DNA of 64,000 bases from Synechococcus sp. HK05. Lineage in GTDB: Bacteria; Cyanobacteriota; Cyanobacteriia; PCC-6307; Cyanobiaceae. The stretch is taken from positions 291,879 to 355,878 of the forward strand of contig NZ_JAHRXJ010000002.1 of NCBI RefSeq assembly GCF_019104765.1, given 5' to 3'. The translations under genes and the position numbers were made by a program. Under the pieces are notes generated by a model. That model was given only the letters and a program-made list of their open reading frames with translations. It was not told where the DNA came from and made no database searches. Positions within the stretch are counted from its first letter, which is position 1. Each line of letters starts with the position of its first letter. Positions 1 to 10,911 of this stretch are shown here, one piece after another.

Positions 1-893
1 TGCGGCTCGGTTCGATGCCCGCCAGCCGGCGCCTCCAACAGTGGATCGCCGCCAGCTCTGGCCCGCAGCTGCTGATCACGGAGGGCGACCCACGCAACCT
101 TGATGCCACCGGCACCGCCAGCCAGCAGATCGCGGGCGGGCTGGCGGCATGGCTCGATGGCCTGAGCGATGGTTCCCCCAGTGCCACCAGCCAGGCGTTC
201 TGCGCGGCGTGGCTGGCGGCCGATCAGCAGCTGCAACAGCAACTGGATCAGCGCTGGCTGGCCGATGGCGCCATGAAGCCCGTGTGTGAACCCGCCCTGG
301 CCCGGGCCCTGAGCCGCCTGCTGCCCGCGGCTGAACCGCTGATGCTGGCCAGCAGCAGCCCCGTGCGCGATTGGGAGAGCTTTGCAGCCGCCGATGCACC
401 CCAGCGGCCGGTGTTTGGTTTTCGCGGTGCCTCCGGCATCGATGGCACGCTGTCCATGGCCGCCGGGCTGGCCATGAGCCTTGGCTGCACCACCTTGCTC
501 AGTGGTGATCTGGCGCTGCTTCACGACGCCAACGGCTGGCTCTGGCGTGAGGTGCTGGCAGCTGCACAGGCACGGCTCACCGTGGTGCTGGTGGATAACG
601 CCGGCGGCGGCATTTTTGAGCAGCTGCCGATCCGCACGGGTCCGCAGCTGGATTTCGAGCGGCTGTTTGCCATGCCGCAGCAGCTCGATCACAGCGCCCT
701 GGCCGCCGGCTACGGCATTCCTGCCCGGGCGATCACCAGCCTTGATCAGCTCGCGGCTGGCCTGCAGTGGGCCGCCCAACAGCCCATGGCTCTGCTGCAT
801 CTGCGCACCGATCGCCAGGCCGATGCGGCGCTGCGGCACCAGCTTCGCCGCGCCATGCCGCCGCACAATGGCCTCTATTCACCAGGGGTTTGA
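1..893 (+). CDS. menD: MenD, SEPHCHC synthase (5'-truncated by window edge)
   Basis: C-terminal half (about 297 residues) of 2-succinyl-5-enolpyruvyl-6-hydroxy-3-cyclohexene-1-carboxylate synthase, the ThDP-dependent enzyme that commits isochorismate to phylloquinone synthesis. The frame is already open at the first base, so the true start lies upstream. Visible family marks are the [13 protein letters not shown] segment (ThDP and metal binding, GDG-like) near base 500 and [14 protein letters not shown] near base 592, both typical of the MenD C-terminal domain. The stop TGA (891-893) shares a base with the ATG of menB, so the two consecutive pathway genes are translationally coupled. Assignment is firm; the N-terminal substrate-binding part cannot be assessed. 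Confidence 0.93.
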   Translation, partial: RLGSMPASRRLQQWIAASSGPQLLITEGDPRNLDATGTASQQIAGGLAAWLDGLSDGSPSATSQAFCAAWLAADQQLQQQLDQRWLADGAMKPVCEPALARALSRLLPAAEPLMLASSSPVRDWESFAAADAPQRPVFGFRGASGIDGTLSMAAGLAMSLGCTTLLSGDLALLHDANGWLWREVLAAAQARLTVVLVDNAGGGIFEQLPIRTGPQLDFERLFAMPQQLDHSALAAGYGIPARAITSLDQLAAGLQWAAQQPMALLHLRTDRQADAALRHQLRRAMPPHNGLYSPGV

Positions 894-1753
894 TGGCGGC
901 AACACCCTCAGCCGAGCCGGCAATCGCATGGCAGCCCCAGGGCTCTTATGCCGACATCCTGTTCGACCTCAGCAATGAGGGCATCGCCCGGATCACGATT
1001 AACCGCCCGCACAAGCGCAACGCCTTCCGTCCCCAGACGGTGATGGAGCTGTTCGATGCGTTCTCGCGCGTGCGCGATAACCCTCGGATCGGCGTGGTGC
1101 TGTTCACCGGTGCCGGTCCCGCCGCCGATGGCGGCTATGCCTTCTGTGCCGGCGGTGATCAGAGTGTGCGCGGCGATGGCGGCTATGTGGGCGACGACGG
1201 CCTGCCGCGGCTGAATGTGCTCGACCTACAGCGGTTGATCCGCAGCCTGCCCAAGGTGGTGATCGCCTTGGTTGCCGGCTACGCCATCGGCGGCGGCCAG
1301 GTGCTGCATCTGCTCTGTGATTTGAGCCTGGCGGCGGAGAATGCCGTGTTCGGACAGACCGGCCCGAAGGTGGGCAGCTTCGATGGCGGCTTCGGTGCCG
1401 GTTATCTGGCGCGGCTGGTGGGGCAGCGCAAGGCGCGCGAGATCTGGTTCCTCTGCCGGCAGTACGGCGCGGCTGAGGCTCTGGAGATGGGCCTGGTGAA
1501 TGCGGTGGTGCCGCTGGAGCAGCTGGAGGCTGAAGGCGTGCGCTGGGCCCGCGAGGTGTTGCAGCACAGCCCCACGGCGATCCGCTGCCTCAAGGCCGCC
1601 TTCAACGCCGAAACCGACGGCATGGCCGGCATTCAGGAGCTGGCGGGCCAGGCCACCCATCTTTTCTATCGAACCGAAGAGGGGCAGGAGGGGCGTAACG
1701 CCTTCCTGGAGAAGCGAGCTCCGGATTTTTCCGATTCCCCTTGGCTGCCTTAG
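893..1753 (+). CDS. menB: MenB, 1,4-dihydroxy-2-naphthoyl-CoA synthase
   Basis: Crotonase-fold enzyme of 286 residues that closes the second ring of the naphthoquinone (o-succinylbenzoyl-CoA to DHNA-CoA) in phylloquinone synthesis. Family features seen: [12 protein letters not shown] near residue 40, the CoA-binding and oxyanion-hole segment [12 protein letters not shown] near residue 83, and [13 protein letters not shown] near residue 124. The start ATG at 893 overlaps the menD stop (TGATG); an upstream extension of the frame to 767 lies inside menD and is ignored. Length matches bacterial MenB. Confidence 0.95.
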   Translation: MAATPSAEPAIAWQPQGSYADILFDLSNEGIARITINRPHKRNAFRPQTVMELFDAFSRVRDNPRIGVVLFTGAGPAADGGYAFCAGGDQSVRGDGGYVGDDGLPRLNVLDLQRLIRSLPKVVIALVAGYAIGGGQVLHLLCDLSLAAENAVFGQTGPKVGSFDGGFGAGYLARLVGQRKAREIWFLCRQYGAAEALEMGLVNAVVPLEQLEAEGVRWAREVLQHSPTAIRCLKAAFNAETDGMAGIQELAGQATHLFYRTEEGQEGRNAFLEKRAPDFSDSPWLP

Positions 1754-1796
1754 GGCGCCGGGCTGGCTAGCAGTTGGTGAGAGTGCTCTTGTTGCT

Positions 1797-2417
1797 GTGA
1801 CAGCACGTCGTTTGTCTGATCGCCGTCGGCCGCTCTGGCTGGCCGCCCTCGCCGCCAGTGCGCTTCCTCTGGCCTCTCCTGCTCTCGCCCGTGAGCCCGA
1901 TCCGATTCCCCCGCCGGCGCCGGTGATCAGCGACGACGTGGCCCTCAGCCGCATTCCCTCCGACCTGATGGACGACGAGGGGCTGCACCTGGTGCTGGAT
2001 CGCCGCACCCGCCAACTGATGGTGCTCAAGGATGGCCGGATGCTGCGCCGCTATCCCGCCGCGGTGGGCACCGAGGGCTGGGAAACGCCGGCGGGGCGCC
2101 ATCAGGTGCTGGAGATGGTGGCCGAACCGATCTGGGAGCATCCGGGTAATGGCAAGCAGGTGGGACCCGGCCCGAAGAATCCCCTCGGCTCCCGCTGGAT
2201 CGGCTTTTACCGCGACTGCACCCCCCGCCAGAACGCCTGGGATGGCGAGCGCTATCTGAGCGTGGATGGCTGCACCGTGGCGGGCTTCCACGGCACGCCC
2301 CACCGCTGGACCGTCGGCCGCGCTGTGTCTCATGGTTGCGTGCGGCTGTTTGAGGAGAACGTGCAGGAGGTGTTTGAGCTGGTTCAAGTAGGCACACCGG
2401 TGACGGTGCTGCCCTGA
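1797..2417 (+). CDS. L,D-transpeptidase, YkuD family, exported
   Basis: A 206-residue protein with an N-terminal signal-like segment (basic RRLSDRRR, then a hydrophobic [19 protein letters not shown] stretch) and a YkuD catalytic domain. The active-site signature is HGTPHRW about residue 165 followed by SHGCVRL about residue 178; the Cys of SHGC is the nucleophile. Such enzymes make 3-3 peptidoglycan cross-links or attach proteins to the wall in the periplasm. The GTG at 1797 is chosen because it directly precedes the basic signal-peptide start and follows menB by 43 bases. The family is certain; the exact cross-linking role is inferred. Confidence 0.85.
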   Translation: MTARRLSDRRRPLWLAALAASALPLASPALAREPDPIPPPAPVISDDVALSRIPSDLMDDEGLHLVLDRRTRQLMVLKDGRMLRRYPAAVGTEGWETPAGRHQVLEMVAEPIWEHPGNGKQVGPGPKNPLGSRWIGFYRDCTPRQNAWDGERYLSVDGCTVAGFHGTPHRWTVGRAVSHGCVRLFEENVQEVFELVQVGTPVTVLP

Positions 2418-2458
2418 AACCACCCGTAGAGTTGCGCGCACTTTCAGCCGGATTCCCC

Positions 2459-3997
2459 ATGCGGGTGCTGTTTGCCGCAGCCGAATGCGCCCCGATGGTG
2501 AAGGTGGGGGGCATGGGCGATGTGGTGGGTTCCCTGCCGCCGGCCCTGACGCCCCTCGGCCATGACGTGCGCCTGATCATGCCGGGCTATGGCCGGCTCT
2601 GGAGTCAGCTCGACATCCCCGGCGAGCCCATCTGGCGCGGCCACACCATGGGCACCGACTTTGCGGTGTACGAAACCCGCCACCCCAGCAATGGCCTGCC
2701 GCTCTATCTGGTGGGCCATCCAGTGTTCGATCCCGAACGCATCTACGGCGGCGAAGACGAAGACTGGCGCTTCACCTTCTTCGCCAGTGCTACCGCCGAG
2801 TTCGCCTGGAACCACTGGAAGCCCGACATCCTCCATTGCCATGACTGGCACACCGGCATGATCCCGGTGTGGATGCACCAAGACCCGGAGATCAGCACGG
2901 TCTTCACCATCCACAACCTCAAATACCAGGGTCCCTGGCGCTGGAAGCTCGACCGGATGACCTGGTGCCCCTGGTATATGCAGGGCGATCACACCATGGC
3001 GGCGGCGCTGCTCTATGCCGATCGGGTGAATGCGGTGTCTCCCACCTACGCCCAGGAGATCCGCACCTCCGAATACGGCGAGCAGCTCGAGGGATTGCTG
3101 AATTACATCAGCGGCAAGCTGCGCGGCATCCTCAACGGTATCGATCAGGCCGCCTGGAATCCCGCCACCGATTCCACCCTTCCTGCCAACTTCAGCGTTG
3201 GTGATCTAGCGGGCAAGGCCGAGTGCAAGCGGGTGCTTCAGGAACGCATGGGCCTGGCGGTGAATCCCGACACCTACCTGATGGGTCTGGTGAGCCGGCT
3301 CGTGGATCAGAAGGGCGTGGATCTGCTGCTGCAGGTGGCCGACCGGGTGCTCGCTTACTCCGATACCCAGTTCGTGGTGCTGGGCACGGGTGATCGCCAC
3401 ATCGAGTCAGGTCTGTGGCAGATGGCAGCCCGCCATCCGGGCCGCTTCGCCGTGTTCCTCACCTACGACGACGCCCTGTCGCGTTTGATCTACGCCGGGA
3501 GTGATGCCTTCTTGATGCCGAGCCGCTTCGAGCCTTGCGGCATCAGCCAGATGCTGGCGATGCGTTATGGCTCGATCCCCGTGGTGCGGCGTGTGGGCGG
3601 CCTGGTGGACACGGTGCCACCCCATGTGCCCAACGATCACACTGGCACGGGCTTCTGCTTCGATCGCTACGACCCGCTCGACTTCTACACCTCGATCGTG
3701 CGCTCCTGGGAGGCGTATCGCCATGGTGAAAGCTGGCGTGAGCTGCAACGGCGGGCGATGAGCGCCGATTACAGCTGGGATCGCTCTGCTCTTGAGTACG
3801 ACCGGATGTACAAGGAGGTGAAGGGTGTGAAGGAACCCACCCCCGATGCCGAGGCGGTGGAGCAGTTCTCCCGCGGCCAGGACGCCGACCCCAGCCTCCA
3901 GGGCGGCGGTCAGCCTCCCGCTGAGGTTGGGGCCGCTTCTGCGGGCAGCGGCTTGCTGAATCCGCTTTCTCTGCTGCGCCGCCGCGGCGGACGTTGA
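2459..3997 (+). CDS. glgA: Glycogen synthase (ADP-glucose type)
   Basis: GT5 glycosyltransferase of 512 residues that elongates alpha-1,4-glucan from ADP-glucose. The N-terminal KVGG loop that binds ADP-glucose is present ([15 protein letters not shown], about residues 14-28), and the C-terminal Rossmann half carries the [10 protein letters not shown] motif typical of GlgA/starch synthases. The ATG at 2459 is followed at once by the canonical [11 protein letters not shown] beta strand; an upstream in-frame start at 2432 is unlikely. After the catalytic core there is a roughly 50-residue tail rich in E, A, G and P ending in an arginine cluster, probably disordered. Confidence 0.95.
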   Translation: MRVLFAAAECAPMVKVGGMGDVVGSLPPALTPLGHDVRLIMPGYGRLWSQLDIPGEPIWRGHTMGTDFAVYETRHPSNGLPLYLVGHPVFDPERIYGGEDEDWRFTFFASATAEFAWNHWKPDILHCHDWHTGMIPVWMHQDPEISTVFTIHNLKYQGPWRWKLDRMTWCPWYMQGDHTMAAALLYADRVNAVSPTYAQEIRTSEYGEQLEGLLNYISGKLRGILNGIDQAAWNPATDSTLPANFSVGDLAGKAECKRVLQERMGLAVNPDTYLMGLVSRLVDQKGVDLLLQVADRVLAYSDTQFVVLGTGDRHIESGLWQMAARHPGRFAVFLTYDDALSRLIYAGSDAFLMPSRFEPCGISQMLAMRYGSIPVVRRVGGLVDTVPPHVPNDHTGTGFCFDRYDPLDFYTSIVRSWEAYRHGESWRELQRRAMSADYSWDRSALEYDRMYKEVKGVKEPTPDAEAVEQFSRGQDADPSLQGGGQPPAEVGAASAGSGLLNPLSLLRRRGGR

Positions 3998-4006
3998 TGC
4001 TCTGGG

Positions 4007-4837
4007 ATGGCCCTGTCACCGCCTGAGGGCCCGTCCCAGCTGCCATCCGAATCCGAGCAGTCCGCCCAGCGCGATCTGCCGGCCACCTACCGCAACCCCT
4101 GGTCCACCCTGGGCGAGAACCTCGAGGCGGTGGCAGCCGATTCTCGGTTGCGCCTGCAGGAACTCCTGCGGCGCAATGGCCAAGGCAGCCTTTGGCGGCC
4201 CGGTTGGTGGCCGGTGGATCTGGCGCCGCTGTTCTGGCCTCTCGTGCTGGCACTCGCGCTTGCGCTGCTGCTCTGGCTGGGCTTTCTGGGGGGCGCTGCG
4301 ATTCGGCGGTTCAACACTCCCAGCAACACCCCAGGTAGCGCGTCGAGCAGCCCCGCATCGCTCGAGGTGGAGGCTCCCTCGATCGGGCCCGAACCAGAGC
4401 TTGCTGAAGCAGAGCCCGCTGTTGCACAACCGGCTGAAACAGAGCCTGAGCGCTTAGCGGATGAGGCATCCGCTTCCCCACAGAAGCAGCCGCTCACCAC
4501 GCCGGAGGAAACCCTGCAGGCGTTGGAAGCGGAGCCTGCCGTTGCGCCAGAACCGCTGGATGCCCTGGCAGAGCTCGTGCAGCGGCCCGGCGCCGATGGC
4601 TTGTTGATCAACGCGCTGGCCTCCGAGGATCAGCTCACCTTGGTGTTCCAGGTGGCAGGCGGTTTTACGGCCCTACCCACGGCAGATCAGCAGCGCTATG
4701 CCGAGCAGTGGCAGCTGTGGGCTGCGGATCTCGGATATGACCACGTGGAGCTGCGCGATTCCCGTGCTGGCCTGCTGGCCCGAGATGCGTTGGTGGGCGC
4801 CGGCATGATCGTGCTCAATCCGTTGTCCAGCCCCTAG
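4007..4837 (+). CDS. Single-pass membrane protein of unknown function
   Basis: A 276-residue protein I do not recognise by name. Residues 1-70 are polar, with a Trp-rich patch just before one strong transmembrane helix at about 73-97 (FWPLVLALALALLLWLGFLGG). Residues 105-180 are a Pro/Glu/Ala linker, very likely disordered. The last 90 residues form a compact domain (DGLLINALASEDQLTLVFQ ... YAEQWQLWAADLGYDHVEL). It starts 9 bases after the glgA stop and ends 4 bases before murF, so it is co-transcribed with both. The architecture suggests a membrane-tethered extracytoplasmic or cytoplasmic domain; no function is claimed. Confidence 0.8.
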   Translation: MALSPPEGPSQLPSESEQSAQRDLPATYRNPWSTLGENLEAVAADSRLRLQELLRRNGQGSLWRPGWWPVDLAPLFWPLVLALALALLLWLGFLGGAAIRRFNTPSNTPGSASSSPASLEVEAPSIGPEPELAEAEPAVAQPAETEPERLADEASASPQKQPLTTPEETLQALEAEPAVAPEPLDALAELVQRPGADGLLINALASEDQLTLVFQVAGGFTALPTADQQRYAEQWQLWAADLGYDHVELRDSRAGLLARDALVGAGMIVLNPLSSP

Positions 4838-4841
4838 TCCG

Positions 4842-6206
4842 ATGCAGCTTGGCGCTTTGATCGCATGCTGGGGTGAACCCGGCGGAGCTCAGAGCGCTGC
4901 GCTCGACCCTGCAGCGCCAGTGGGCCCCATCTGCACCGACAGCCGCCAGCTGCAGGGCGGGGAGTTGTTTATTCCTTTGGTGGGTGAGCGCTTTGATGGT
5001 CACCACTTTTTGGCGCAGGCAGCTGCCCTAGGGGTGCAGGCGGCTGTGGTGCAACGTGACCGCGCAGGAGACGTTCCCCCTGGATTGCTCCATTGGCTCG
5101 TGGATGACACCCTCGATGCCTACCAGCAGTTGGCGTTGCTGCACCGACGTCAACTGTCCGCACCGGTGGTAGCCGTGACCGGCTCGGCGGGGAAGACCAC
5201 CACCCGCGAGCTGATTCGCTCCGCCCTGGGGCCCTTGGGGCCAGTGATGGCCAGCAGCGGCAACGAAAACAACGACATCGGCGTGCCTCTCACGCTCCTG
5301 AAGGCCGGCCCTGAACACCGGGCCGTGGTGGTGGAGATGGGCATGCGCGGCCTGGGCGAGATCGAGCGCCTCAGCGCCGCCGCTGAACCGGATGTGGCGG
5401 TGATCACCAACATCGGCACCGCCCATATCGGCCGTTTGGGCAGCCGCGAGGCAATCGCCACCGCGAAGTGTGAGATCACCAGCCAGCTCAAGCCCGATGG
5501 CCTGCTGGTGATCCCTGCCGGGGATCCCCTGTTGGAGGCCGCGCTGGCCCGGGTGTGGAGCGGCAGGGTCTGCCGGGTGGCGCTCAGGGATGAGCCAGCC
5601 GCTGAGCAGGCTGATCTGATCGGTGGCCTGGATCCGGCCGGTGAGCAACTGCAGCTGGAGGGCCAGTGGCTGCAGCTGCCGCTGGCGGGGCGACACAACG
5701 CCCGCAATCTGTTGGTGGCGCTGGCGGTGGCGCGGGAGCTCGGGGTGCCGCTCGCCGCCCTGGCTGAGTTGCAGGTGGAGGTGCCAGGCGGCCGTAACCG
5801 CCGGCTCGAACGCGGCGGACTCACGCTGCTGGATGAGACCTACAACGCCTCCCCGGAAGCGGTGCTGGCGGCCCTCGATCTACTGGCGGCTCAACCGGGC
5901 CGTCGTTTCGCGGTGCTCGGCACGATGCTGGAGCTTGGCGAGCAGAGTGTGGCTCTGCATCGCCAGGTGGCCGAGCGTGCCGTTGCCCTGGGGCTCGATG
6001 GGTTGGTGGTGGTGAGCCAGGGCGCCGAAGCAGAGGCGATGGCGGCGGCGGCGGCTCCACTGAGCCGCCTGGCGGTGGTGGCACAGCCAGAGCAGGCCGC
6101 AGAGCCGCTCGCTGCCTGGCTGCAGCGCGGTGATGTGCTGCTGCTCAAGGCCAGCCGCGGGGTGGCGCTGGAGCAACTGATTCCGCTACTACCGGAGCAG
6201 ATCTGA
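4842..6206 (+). CDS. murF: MurF, UDP-MurNAc-tripeptide:D-Ala-D-Ala ligase
   Basis: Mur ligase of 454 residues that adds the D-Ala-D-Ala dipeptide in cytoplasmic peptidoglycan precursor synthesis. Order of parts: N-terminal UDP-binding domain (CTDSRQ at about residue 30), central ATPase with P-loop GSAGKTTT near residue 114 and the ENNDIGVPLTLL segment, then the C-terminal Rossmann domain with ETYNASPEA. Length is normal. It sits in a plus-strand run with glgA, the preceding membrane protein and the Coq4-like gene. Confidence 0.95.
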   Translation: MQLGALIACWGEPGGAQSAALDPAAPVGPICTDSRQLQGGELFIPLVGERFDGHHFLAQAAALGVQAAVVQRDRAGDVPPGLLHWLVDDTLDAYQQLALLHRRQLSAPVVAVTGSAGKTTTRELIRSALGPLGPVMASSGNENNDIGVPLTLLKAGPEHRAVVVEMGMRGLGEIERLSAAAEPDVAVITNIGTAHIGRLGSREAIATAKCEITSQLKPDGLLVIPAGDPLLEAALARVWSGRVCRVALRDEPAAEQADLIGGLDPAGEQLQLEGQWLQLPLAGRHNARNLLVALAVARELGVPLAALAELQVEVPGGRNRRLERGGLTLLDETYNASPEAVLAALDLLAAQPGRRFAVLGTMLELGEQSVALHRQVAERAVALGLDGLVVVSQGAEAEAMAAAAAPLSRLAVVAQPEQAAEPLAAWLQRGDVLLLKASRGVALEQLIPLLPEQI

Positions 6207-6216
6207 GCCGAACGCC

Positions 6217-6864
6217 GTGTTGTTCAACCTGAAGCAACGCCTCCAGTCGTTGCGCATGGTGGCCGGCCTGGCCGAGTTCCTCAAGCAACCCGACTCGCTT
6301 GAGAGTGTGTTCAAGGTGTCGGCCAGCCTGAAGAACAGCGCCCTTTCGGCGCAGATGTTCCGGCATCTGCTCACCCAGCCGGCGATGGCGGCGTTGGTGG
6401 CTCAGCAGTGGCGTCCGGCGCCGATCGATCTGGAGGCGCTGGAGCAGCTGCCGCAGGGCAGCCTCGGGCACACCTATGCCCACCAGCTGCGCAGCCTGGG
6501 CCTCACGCCCAACAGCCTGATCGATCCCAACCCGATCACCAGCCCGCAGGACTATGTGACCCACCGCCTGCGCGAGACCCACGACATCGTTCACGTGCTC
6601 ACCGGCTTCGGGGTGGATGGTGCCGGTGAGCTGGGGCTGCAGGCGTTCAACTTGGCGCAGAACCGTTCACCCCTGGCGGTGCTGCTGATCTTTGGTGGCA
6701 TGCTTTCGGCCCTGCAGAACGATGAGCCGCTCGAACCGTTGCTCTCCGCCCTGGCCCGGGGTTTTGAGCTCGGTCTCAAGGCCGAGTGCTTGATCGCCCA
6801 GAAGCTGGAGGAGGGCTGGGAGCGCCCCCTGGCCGACTGGCAGCGTCAGTTGCGGCTGGCCTAG
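6217..6864 (+). CDS. Coq4-family protein
   Basis: A 215-residue protein with the Coq4 signature HDxxH-x11-E: H122, D123, H126 and E138 in [17 protein letters not shown], a metal-binding helix motif. In eukaryotes COQ4 is needed for ubiquinone synthesis, and recent work assigns it an oxidative C1 decarboxylation role. Cyanobacteria make plastoquinone rather than ubiquinone, so a role in plastoquinone head-group processing is inference. The GTG start lies 10 bases after murF. The 3' end overlaps the end of convergent glmU by 4 bases. Confidence 0.85.
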   Translation: MLFNLKQRLQSLRMVAGLAEFLKQPDSLESVFKVSASLKNSALSAQMFRHLLTQPAMAALVAQQWRPAPIDLEALEQLPQGSLGHTYAHQLRSLGLTPNSLIDPNPITSPQDYVTHRLRETHDIVHVLTGFGVDGAGELGLQAFNLAQNRSPLAVLLIFGGMLSALQNDEPLEPLLSALARGFELGLKAECLIAQKLEEGWERPLADWQRQLRLA

Positions 6865-8210
6865 GCGGGCGGCTGCCAGTTCTCCTTCACCAGCTGCTTG
6901 GCGCGGCCCAAGGCCAGAGCCCCGCTGGCCACATCTTTGGTGAGGGTGGAGCCGGCGCCCACGGTCACGTTGGCCCCCAGGGTGATCGGTGCCACCAGCA
7001 CGCTGTTGGCGCCCGTTTTGCTGCCGGCACCGATCACGGTGCGGTGTTTGTTCACGCCGTCGTAATTGGCGGTGATCGTGCCGGCCCCCACATTCACATC
7101 AGCGCCCAGCTCGGCATCGCCGATGTAGCTGAGGTGGTTCACCTTGCAGCCCGCCGCCAGGGTGCTCTTTTTGATCTCCACGAAGTTGCCCACGCGGCAG
7201 CCCTCAGCCAGATCGGCGCCGGGGCGCAGCTGGGCGAAGGGGCCGATGGCGCAATCGCTGGCCACGGCGGCATCGCGCACCACGGAGTAGACGATCTCCA
7301 CCCGATCGCCGATGCGGGCGTTGTCGATCAGGCTGCCGGGGCCAATGCGGCAGCCCTCGCCGATCACGGCCTCACCGCGGAAATGGCACTGGGGCTCCAC
7401 CACCACATCTCGGCCAAAGCGGGTGCCATCGCTGAGGGTGCAGCTGGCGGGATCCACGAAGCTCACCCCCTCGGCCATCCAGTGGCGCCGCAGCCGGTCC
7501 TGGATCACGGCTTCGCATTGGGAGAGCTGATAGCGATCGTTGATGCCGTTGATCTCATCGGCATCGGCCACCTCCACATGCATGGCCGGGCTGAGCATCC
7601 CCACCGTGTCGGTGAGGTAGAGCTCGCCTTGGTCGTTGTTGGTGTTGAGGGTGGGGAGCACCGCCGCCAGCTGCTTCCAGTTGAAGCAGTAGATGCCGGC
7701 ATTGATCAGATTGTTGCCGCGCTGGGCCTCGCTGCAGTCGCGGTGCTCCACGATCGCCGACACCTGGCCATCGCTGCCTGCGAACACGCGCCCGTAGCCG
7801 GTGGGATCGCTCAGCCGGGCCGTGAGCAGCGTCACCGCCGCACCGCTGCTGCGGTGCCGTTCCAGCAGGTTGGCGATGGTCTCGTCCCGCAGCAGCGGCA
7901 CGTCGCCGTTGAGCACCAGCAGTTCGCCGTCGAACCCGGCCAGGGGTTCAAGCAATTGCTGCACGGCATGGCCCGTGCCGTTTTGGGGCTGCTGCAGCAC
8001 AAACTCGAGCCCTGGGCGATGGGCCAACGACTGCTCCACTCGTTCAGCCTGATGCCCCACGATCAGGATCTGCCGCTGGGGCTCCAGACCCGTGCAGCTG
8101 GCCAGCACCCGCTCCACCAGGGTGGCTCCCGCCAGCGGCTGGAGCACCTTCGGTAGATCGCTCTTCATGCGGGTGCCCTTTCCGGCGGCCAACACGGCAA
8201 CGGCGAGCAT
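6861..8210 (-). CDS. glmU: GlmU, bifunctional GlcNAc-1-P uridylyltransferase / GlcN-1-P acetyltransferase
   Basis: A 449-residue bifunctional enzyme that makes UDP-GlcNAc for peptidoglycan and LPS. The N-terminal half is a nucleotidyltransferase with [16 protein letters not shown] at residues 7-22. The C-terminal half is a left-handed beta helix of hexapeptide repeats ([34 protein letters not shown]), the last being the hallmark acetyltransferase segment. It is the last gene of the minus-strand operon that begins with ubiD and lies 28 bases downstream of the MnmD-like gene. Confidence 0.96.
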   Translation of the reverse strand: MLAVAVLAAGKGTRMKSDLPKVLQPLAGATLVERVLASCTGLEPQRQILIVGHQAERVEQSLAHRPGLEFVLQQPQNGTGHAVQQLLEPLAGFDGELLVLNGDVPLLRDETIANLLERHRSSGAAVTLLTARLSDPTGYGRVFAGSDGQVSAIVEHRDCSEAQRGNNLINAGIYCFNWKQLAAVLPTLNTNNDQGELYLTDTVGMLSPAMHVEVADADEINGINDRYQLSQCEAVIQDRLRRHWMAEGVSFVDPASCTLSDGTRFGRDVVVEPQCHFRGEAVIGEGCRIGPGSLIDNARIGDRVEIVYSVVRDAAVASDCAIGPFAQLRPGADLAEGCRVGNFVEIKKSTLAAGCKVNHLSYIGDAELGADVNVGAGTITANYDGVNKHRTVIGAGSKTGANSVLVAPITLGANVTVGAGSTLTKDVASGALALGRAKQLVKENWQPPA

Positions 8211-8238
8211 CAGCGGTGGAGCACAACTGGGCGGGAAT

Positions 8239-9138
8239 CTACTGGTGGTTGCTGGAGCTCAACCCCCAGCGTCGCCGCCAGGCGCCGGTGGCTTCAATGC
8301 CACCGGCAGCCATCGCTGTTGCTTGAGCCAGCTGCCGCTCCCGCAGGATCGTGGCTCGATCGCTGCTGCCGCTGGGATCGCGGTAGGGCTCGGCCGCATT
8401 GGTGTGGAGGTGCTCCTCCTCCATCGCGCTCAGGGGCCGCAATTGGGCCGCCCCTTCCAGCGAGCTCGGGCTGGCAGCGGTGCCACCGCTCCAGTCGTTG
8501 GCTTGTTTCAGCAGGCCTGAGGGGGCGCTGATGCTGGCAATCTCCAACCCGGCCTCCCGCAGCGATCGCCGGATCGCGGCCGCACTGCAATAGGTGAGCA
8601 AACGGCCGCTGGGCCGCAGGAGCGCCGCCAACCCGCCTAGAAATTCAAGGGCCCACAGCTGCGGGCAGCGGCTGGGGGAAAACGCATCCATCAAGATCAG
8701 ATCGAAACAGCCCCGCTGACCATCCAGCAGGTGGGGCAGCTGGCGGCGGGCATCGCCCCAGAGCATCTGCGGGCTTTGACTCAGCTCCGCCAGCTGCTGC
8801 AGGGTTTTGGGCTGCCATTGGTTGCAGAAGCCTGGATCGGCCAGGGCCAGTGCGATGGGTTCAGGGTCGAGCTCCAGGCCCCACCAGTTGAGCTGGAGCC
8901 CGCGGGCGGTGCAGGCCTCCAGCAGCGCAGCGGTGTTGCAGCCCGTGCCCACACACACATCGAGCACCTGCAGGGTGCTGCCAGGTCTCCAGCGCTCGAG
9001 CTGAGCTGGGGCTACGAATTTGGCCTGTGCTTCGCTCAGGGCGCCAAGGCCGCTGTGGAAGCCTTCGCCCACTTCGCGGCTGAACAGGCTGAAGCTGCCG
9101 TCGGCCGTGCGCCGCGGTTCAAGCCTGGAGCCGCTCAA
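8239..9138 (-). CDS. MnmD/MnmC-like SAM-dependent tRNA methyltransferase
   Basis: A 299-residue protein resembling the methyltransferase half of MnmC (DUF752, stand-alone MnmD): opening [19 protein letters not shown], a SAM loop [15 protein letters not shown] near residue 60, and the catalytic-side motif [17 protein letters not shown] near residue 148. Family members methylate nm5(s2)U34 of tRNA to mnm5(s2)U. There is no ATG near the expected N terminus; a TTG at 9138 inside the 3' end of aroA is the best start (20-base overlap), implying translational coupling. The C-terminal 100 residues are less conserved-looking. Fold is certain, substrate inferred. Confidence 0.78.
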   Translation of the reverse strand: MSGSRLEPRRTADGSFSLFSREVGEGFHSGLGALSEAQAKFVAPAQLERWRPGSTLQVLDVCVGTGCNTAALLEACTARGLQLNWWGLELDPEPIALALADPGFCNQWQPKTLQQLAELSQSPQMLWGDARRQLPHLLDGQRGCFDLILMDAFSPSRCPQLWALEFLGGLAALLRPSGRLLTYCSAAAIRRSLREAGLEIASISAPSGLLKQANDWSGGTAASPSSLEGAAQLRPLSAMEEEHLHTNAAEPYRDPSGSSDRATILRERQLAQATAMAAGGIEATGAWRRRWGLSSSNHQ

Positions 9139-10459
9139 GGTCGCTCCAGAACTCGGGGTACGACACCGCTGCCGCCTCCGGCCGGTGGAGCTGGGTGGCT
9201 CCCGTGGCGATTTGCGCGGCCACCGCCAGGCTCATCGCCACGCGGTGATCGGTTTCGCTGTCCACCTCGGCGCCGCGCAGCTGCACCCCGCCCTGGATTG
9301 TCATGCCGTCGTCGAACTCCTCGATCAGGGCGCCCATCGCGCCGAGCTGGCGGGCCATCACCGCCAGGCGATCGGTTTCCTTCACCCGCAGTTCTTCCGC
9401 GCCGCTGACGCGGCTCACCCCTTCGGCGCAGCAAGCCGCCACCGCCAGCACGGGGATTTCATCCACCAGGCGCGGGATCAGATCGGCACCGATCTCAAAG
9501 GCCTGCAACGGGCCGTGGGTCACCCGCAGATCGCCCACCGGTTCGCCGGCCACATCCCGCTGGTTGAGCACCTCGATGCGGGCACCCATTTGCTCCAACA
9601 CATCGAGGATGCCGGTGCGGCTGGGGTTGAGCCCCACGTTTTCCACGGTGAGATCAGCTCCAGGGGTGATGGCACCCGCCACCAGCCAGAAGGCCGCCGA
9701 GCTGATGTCGCCGGGCACCACAACGGCCTGGCCGCGTAGGCGCTGGCCGGGGGTCAGGGTGACTTCGGTGTTGCCGGGGCCGCCAACGCTGAGTTCAGCG
9801 CCAAAGGCCCGCAGCATCCGCTCGCTGTGATCACGGCTTTGCACCGGTTCGATCACGGTGGTGGGACCATCAGCGGTGAGGGCGGCCAGCAGGATGGCGC
9901 TCTTCACCTGGGCCGAAGCCACCGGAGTGCGGATGGTGCTGCCGCGCAGGCTCTGGCCCTGAATCGCCAGCGGTGCCAGGTTGCCGCCGCTGCGGCCGGC
10001 GATCGTGGCCCCCATCTCCGCCAACGGGCCGCCCACCCGCTTCATCGGCCGGCGCCGCAGGGACTCATCGCCCGTGAGCACGAAGTGGCGCCCGGCTCGG
10101 CCCGCCAACAGGCCCAGCATCAGCCGCATGGTGGTGCCGGAGTTGCCGCAATCGAGCACGCTCTCCGGCTCCTGGAAGCCATCGAGCCCCACGCCTTGCA
10201 CCGTCACCATCTGACCGGCTTCGATCGCCGACACCTCCACCCCCATGGCCCGCAGGCAGGCGGCGGTGCTGAGGGGATCTTCCGCTGGAAGCAGGCCCTC
10301 GATGGTGGTGGTGCCGTCAGCAATCGCGCCGAACAGCAGCGAGCGGTGAGAAATCGATTTGTCGCCCGGTACGCGCACCGTGCCCTTGAGGCTGCGACCT
10401 GCGGAGGTTCCCAGGGCGAGGGGCATGGCTGACGCGTGGAGTGCAGCGAGCGTAGGCAT
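9119..10459 (-). CDS. aroA: AroA, EPSP synthase
   Basis: 3-phosphoshikimate 1-carboxyvinyltransferase, 446 residues, sixth step of the shikimate pathway. Diagnostic segments: [20 protein letters not shown] near residue 31, the PEP-binding loop [19 protein letters not shown] near residue 103, and [15 protein letters not shown] near residue 360. Two ATGs are possible, 10459 and 10426; the second still leaves a full catalytic domain. It starts 5 bases after the end of the Rrf2-type gene, so it belongs to the same transcript. Confidence 0.95.
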   Translation of the reverse strand: MPTLAALHASAMPLALGTSAGRSLKGTVRVPGDKSISHRSLLFGAIADGTTTIEGLLPAEDPLSTAACLRAMGVEVSAIEAGQMVTVQGVGLDGFQEPESVLDCGNSGTTMRLMLGLLAGRAGRHFVLTGDESLRRRPMKRVGGPLAEMGATIAGRSGGNLAPLAIQGQSLRGSTIRTPVASAQVKSAILLAALTADGPTTVIEPVQSRDHSERMLRAFGAELSVGGPGNTEVTLTPGQRLRGQAVVVPGDISSAAFWLVAGAITPGADLTVENVGLNPSRTGILDVLEQMGARIEVLNQRDVAGEPVGDLRVTHGPLQAFEIGADLIPRLVDEIPVLAVAACCAEGVSRVSGAEELRVKETDRLAVMARQLGAMGALIEEFDDGMTIQGGVQLRGAEVDSETDHRVAMSLAVAAQIATGATQLHRPEAAAVSYPEFWSDLERLQA

Positions 10460-10464
10460 CGGCC

Positions 10465-10911
10465 TCAGCCGAGCATCAAGCCGCCGTCGCCGCTGAGGGT
10501 TTCGCGGCAGCTGCGCAGATCAAATAGCAGTTCCTCGAGGTTGAACTGCAGCAGCTCCCGCTCCATGGCCCGCTGCAGGCGCCGGGCCATGGAGCGCAGC
10601 ACCTGCTCCTCGGCCCGGTTGCTGTCAGGGACGTCGGGTTCGATCAGCTGGATGTCGGCTCCCACAGCCGCCAGCACCTCGGCCACCGCGATGGCGGCGG
10701 GCTGCCGTTGCAGCCGGTAGCCCCCCAAGCGCCCGCGGCGGGCCTCCACCAGGCCGGCCCGCCGCAGCTGCAGCAGCAACTGCTCGAGCATCGGGGCCGG
10801 CAAGGCCTGAGCGGCGGCGATCTCAGTCACGGAACGCCATTGCTGCGGTGCTTCAGCCAGCTCCAGCAGCGCTTGCAGGGCCTGCTGTCCGCTGCGGCGC
10901 AGCAGGGTCAT
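10465..10911 (-). CDS. Rrf2-family transcriptional regulator lacking the usual Cys cluster
   Basis: A 148-residue winged-helix protein: residues 1-75 hold the helix-turn-helix and wing typical of Rrf2 ([20 protein letters not shown], then [12 protein letters not shown]), followed by an effector helix region. FeS-sensing Rrf2 members (IscR, NsrR) carry three conserved cysteines after the wing; only one Cys is visible here, near residue 134 (DLRSCRETL), so a canonical FeS site is absent. The gene overlaps the ubiD stop by 4 bases and precedes aroA by 5, which suggests autoregulation of the operon. Target and signal are unknown. Confidence 0.82.
   Translation of the reverse strand: MTLLRRSGQQALQALLELAEAPQQWRSVTEIAAAQALPAPMLEQLLLQLRRAGLVEARRGRLGGYRLQRQPAAIAVAEVLAAVGADIQLIEPDVPDSNRAEEQVLRSMARRLQRAMERELLQFNLEELLFDLRSCRETLSGDGGLMLG

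Noticed and set aside
1500..1796. N-terminal extension of the L,D-transpeptidase into menB
   Set aside because: The extension is an out-of-frame reading of menB, and the signal peptide starts cleanly at 1797.
6786..8156. 456-codon plus-strand frame opposite glmU
   Set aside because: Its frame mirrors the GC-rich third positions of glmU, it has no recognisable domain, and glmU is certain.
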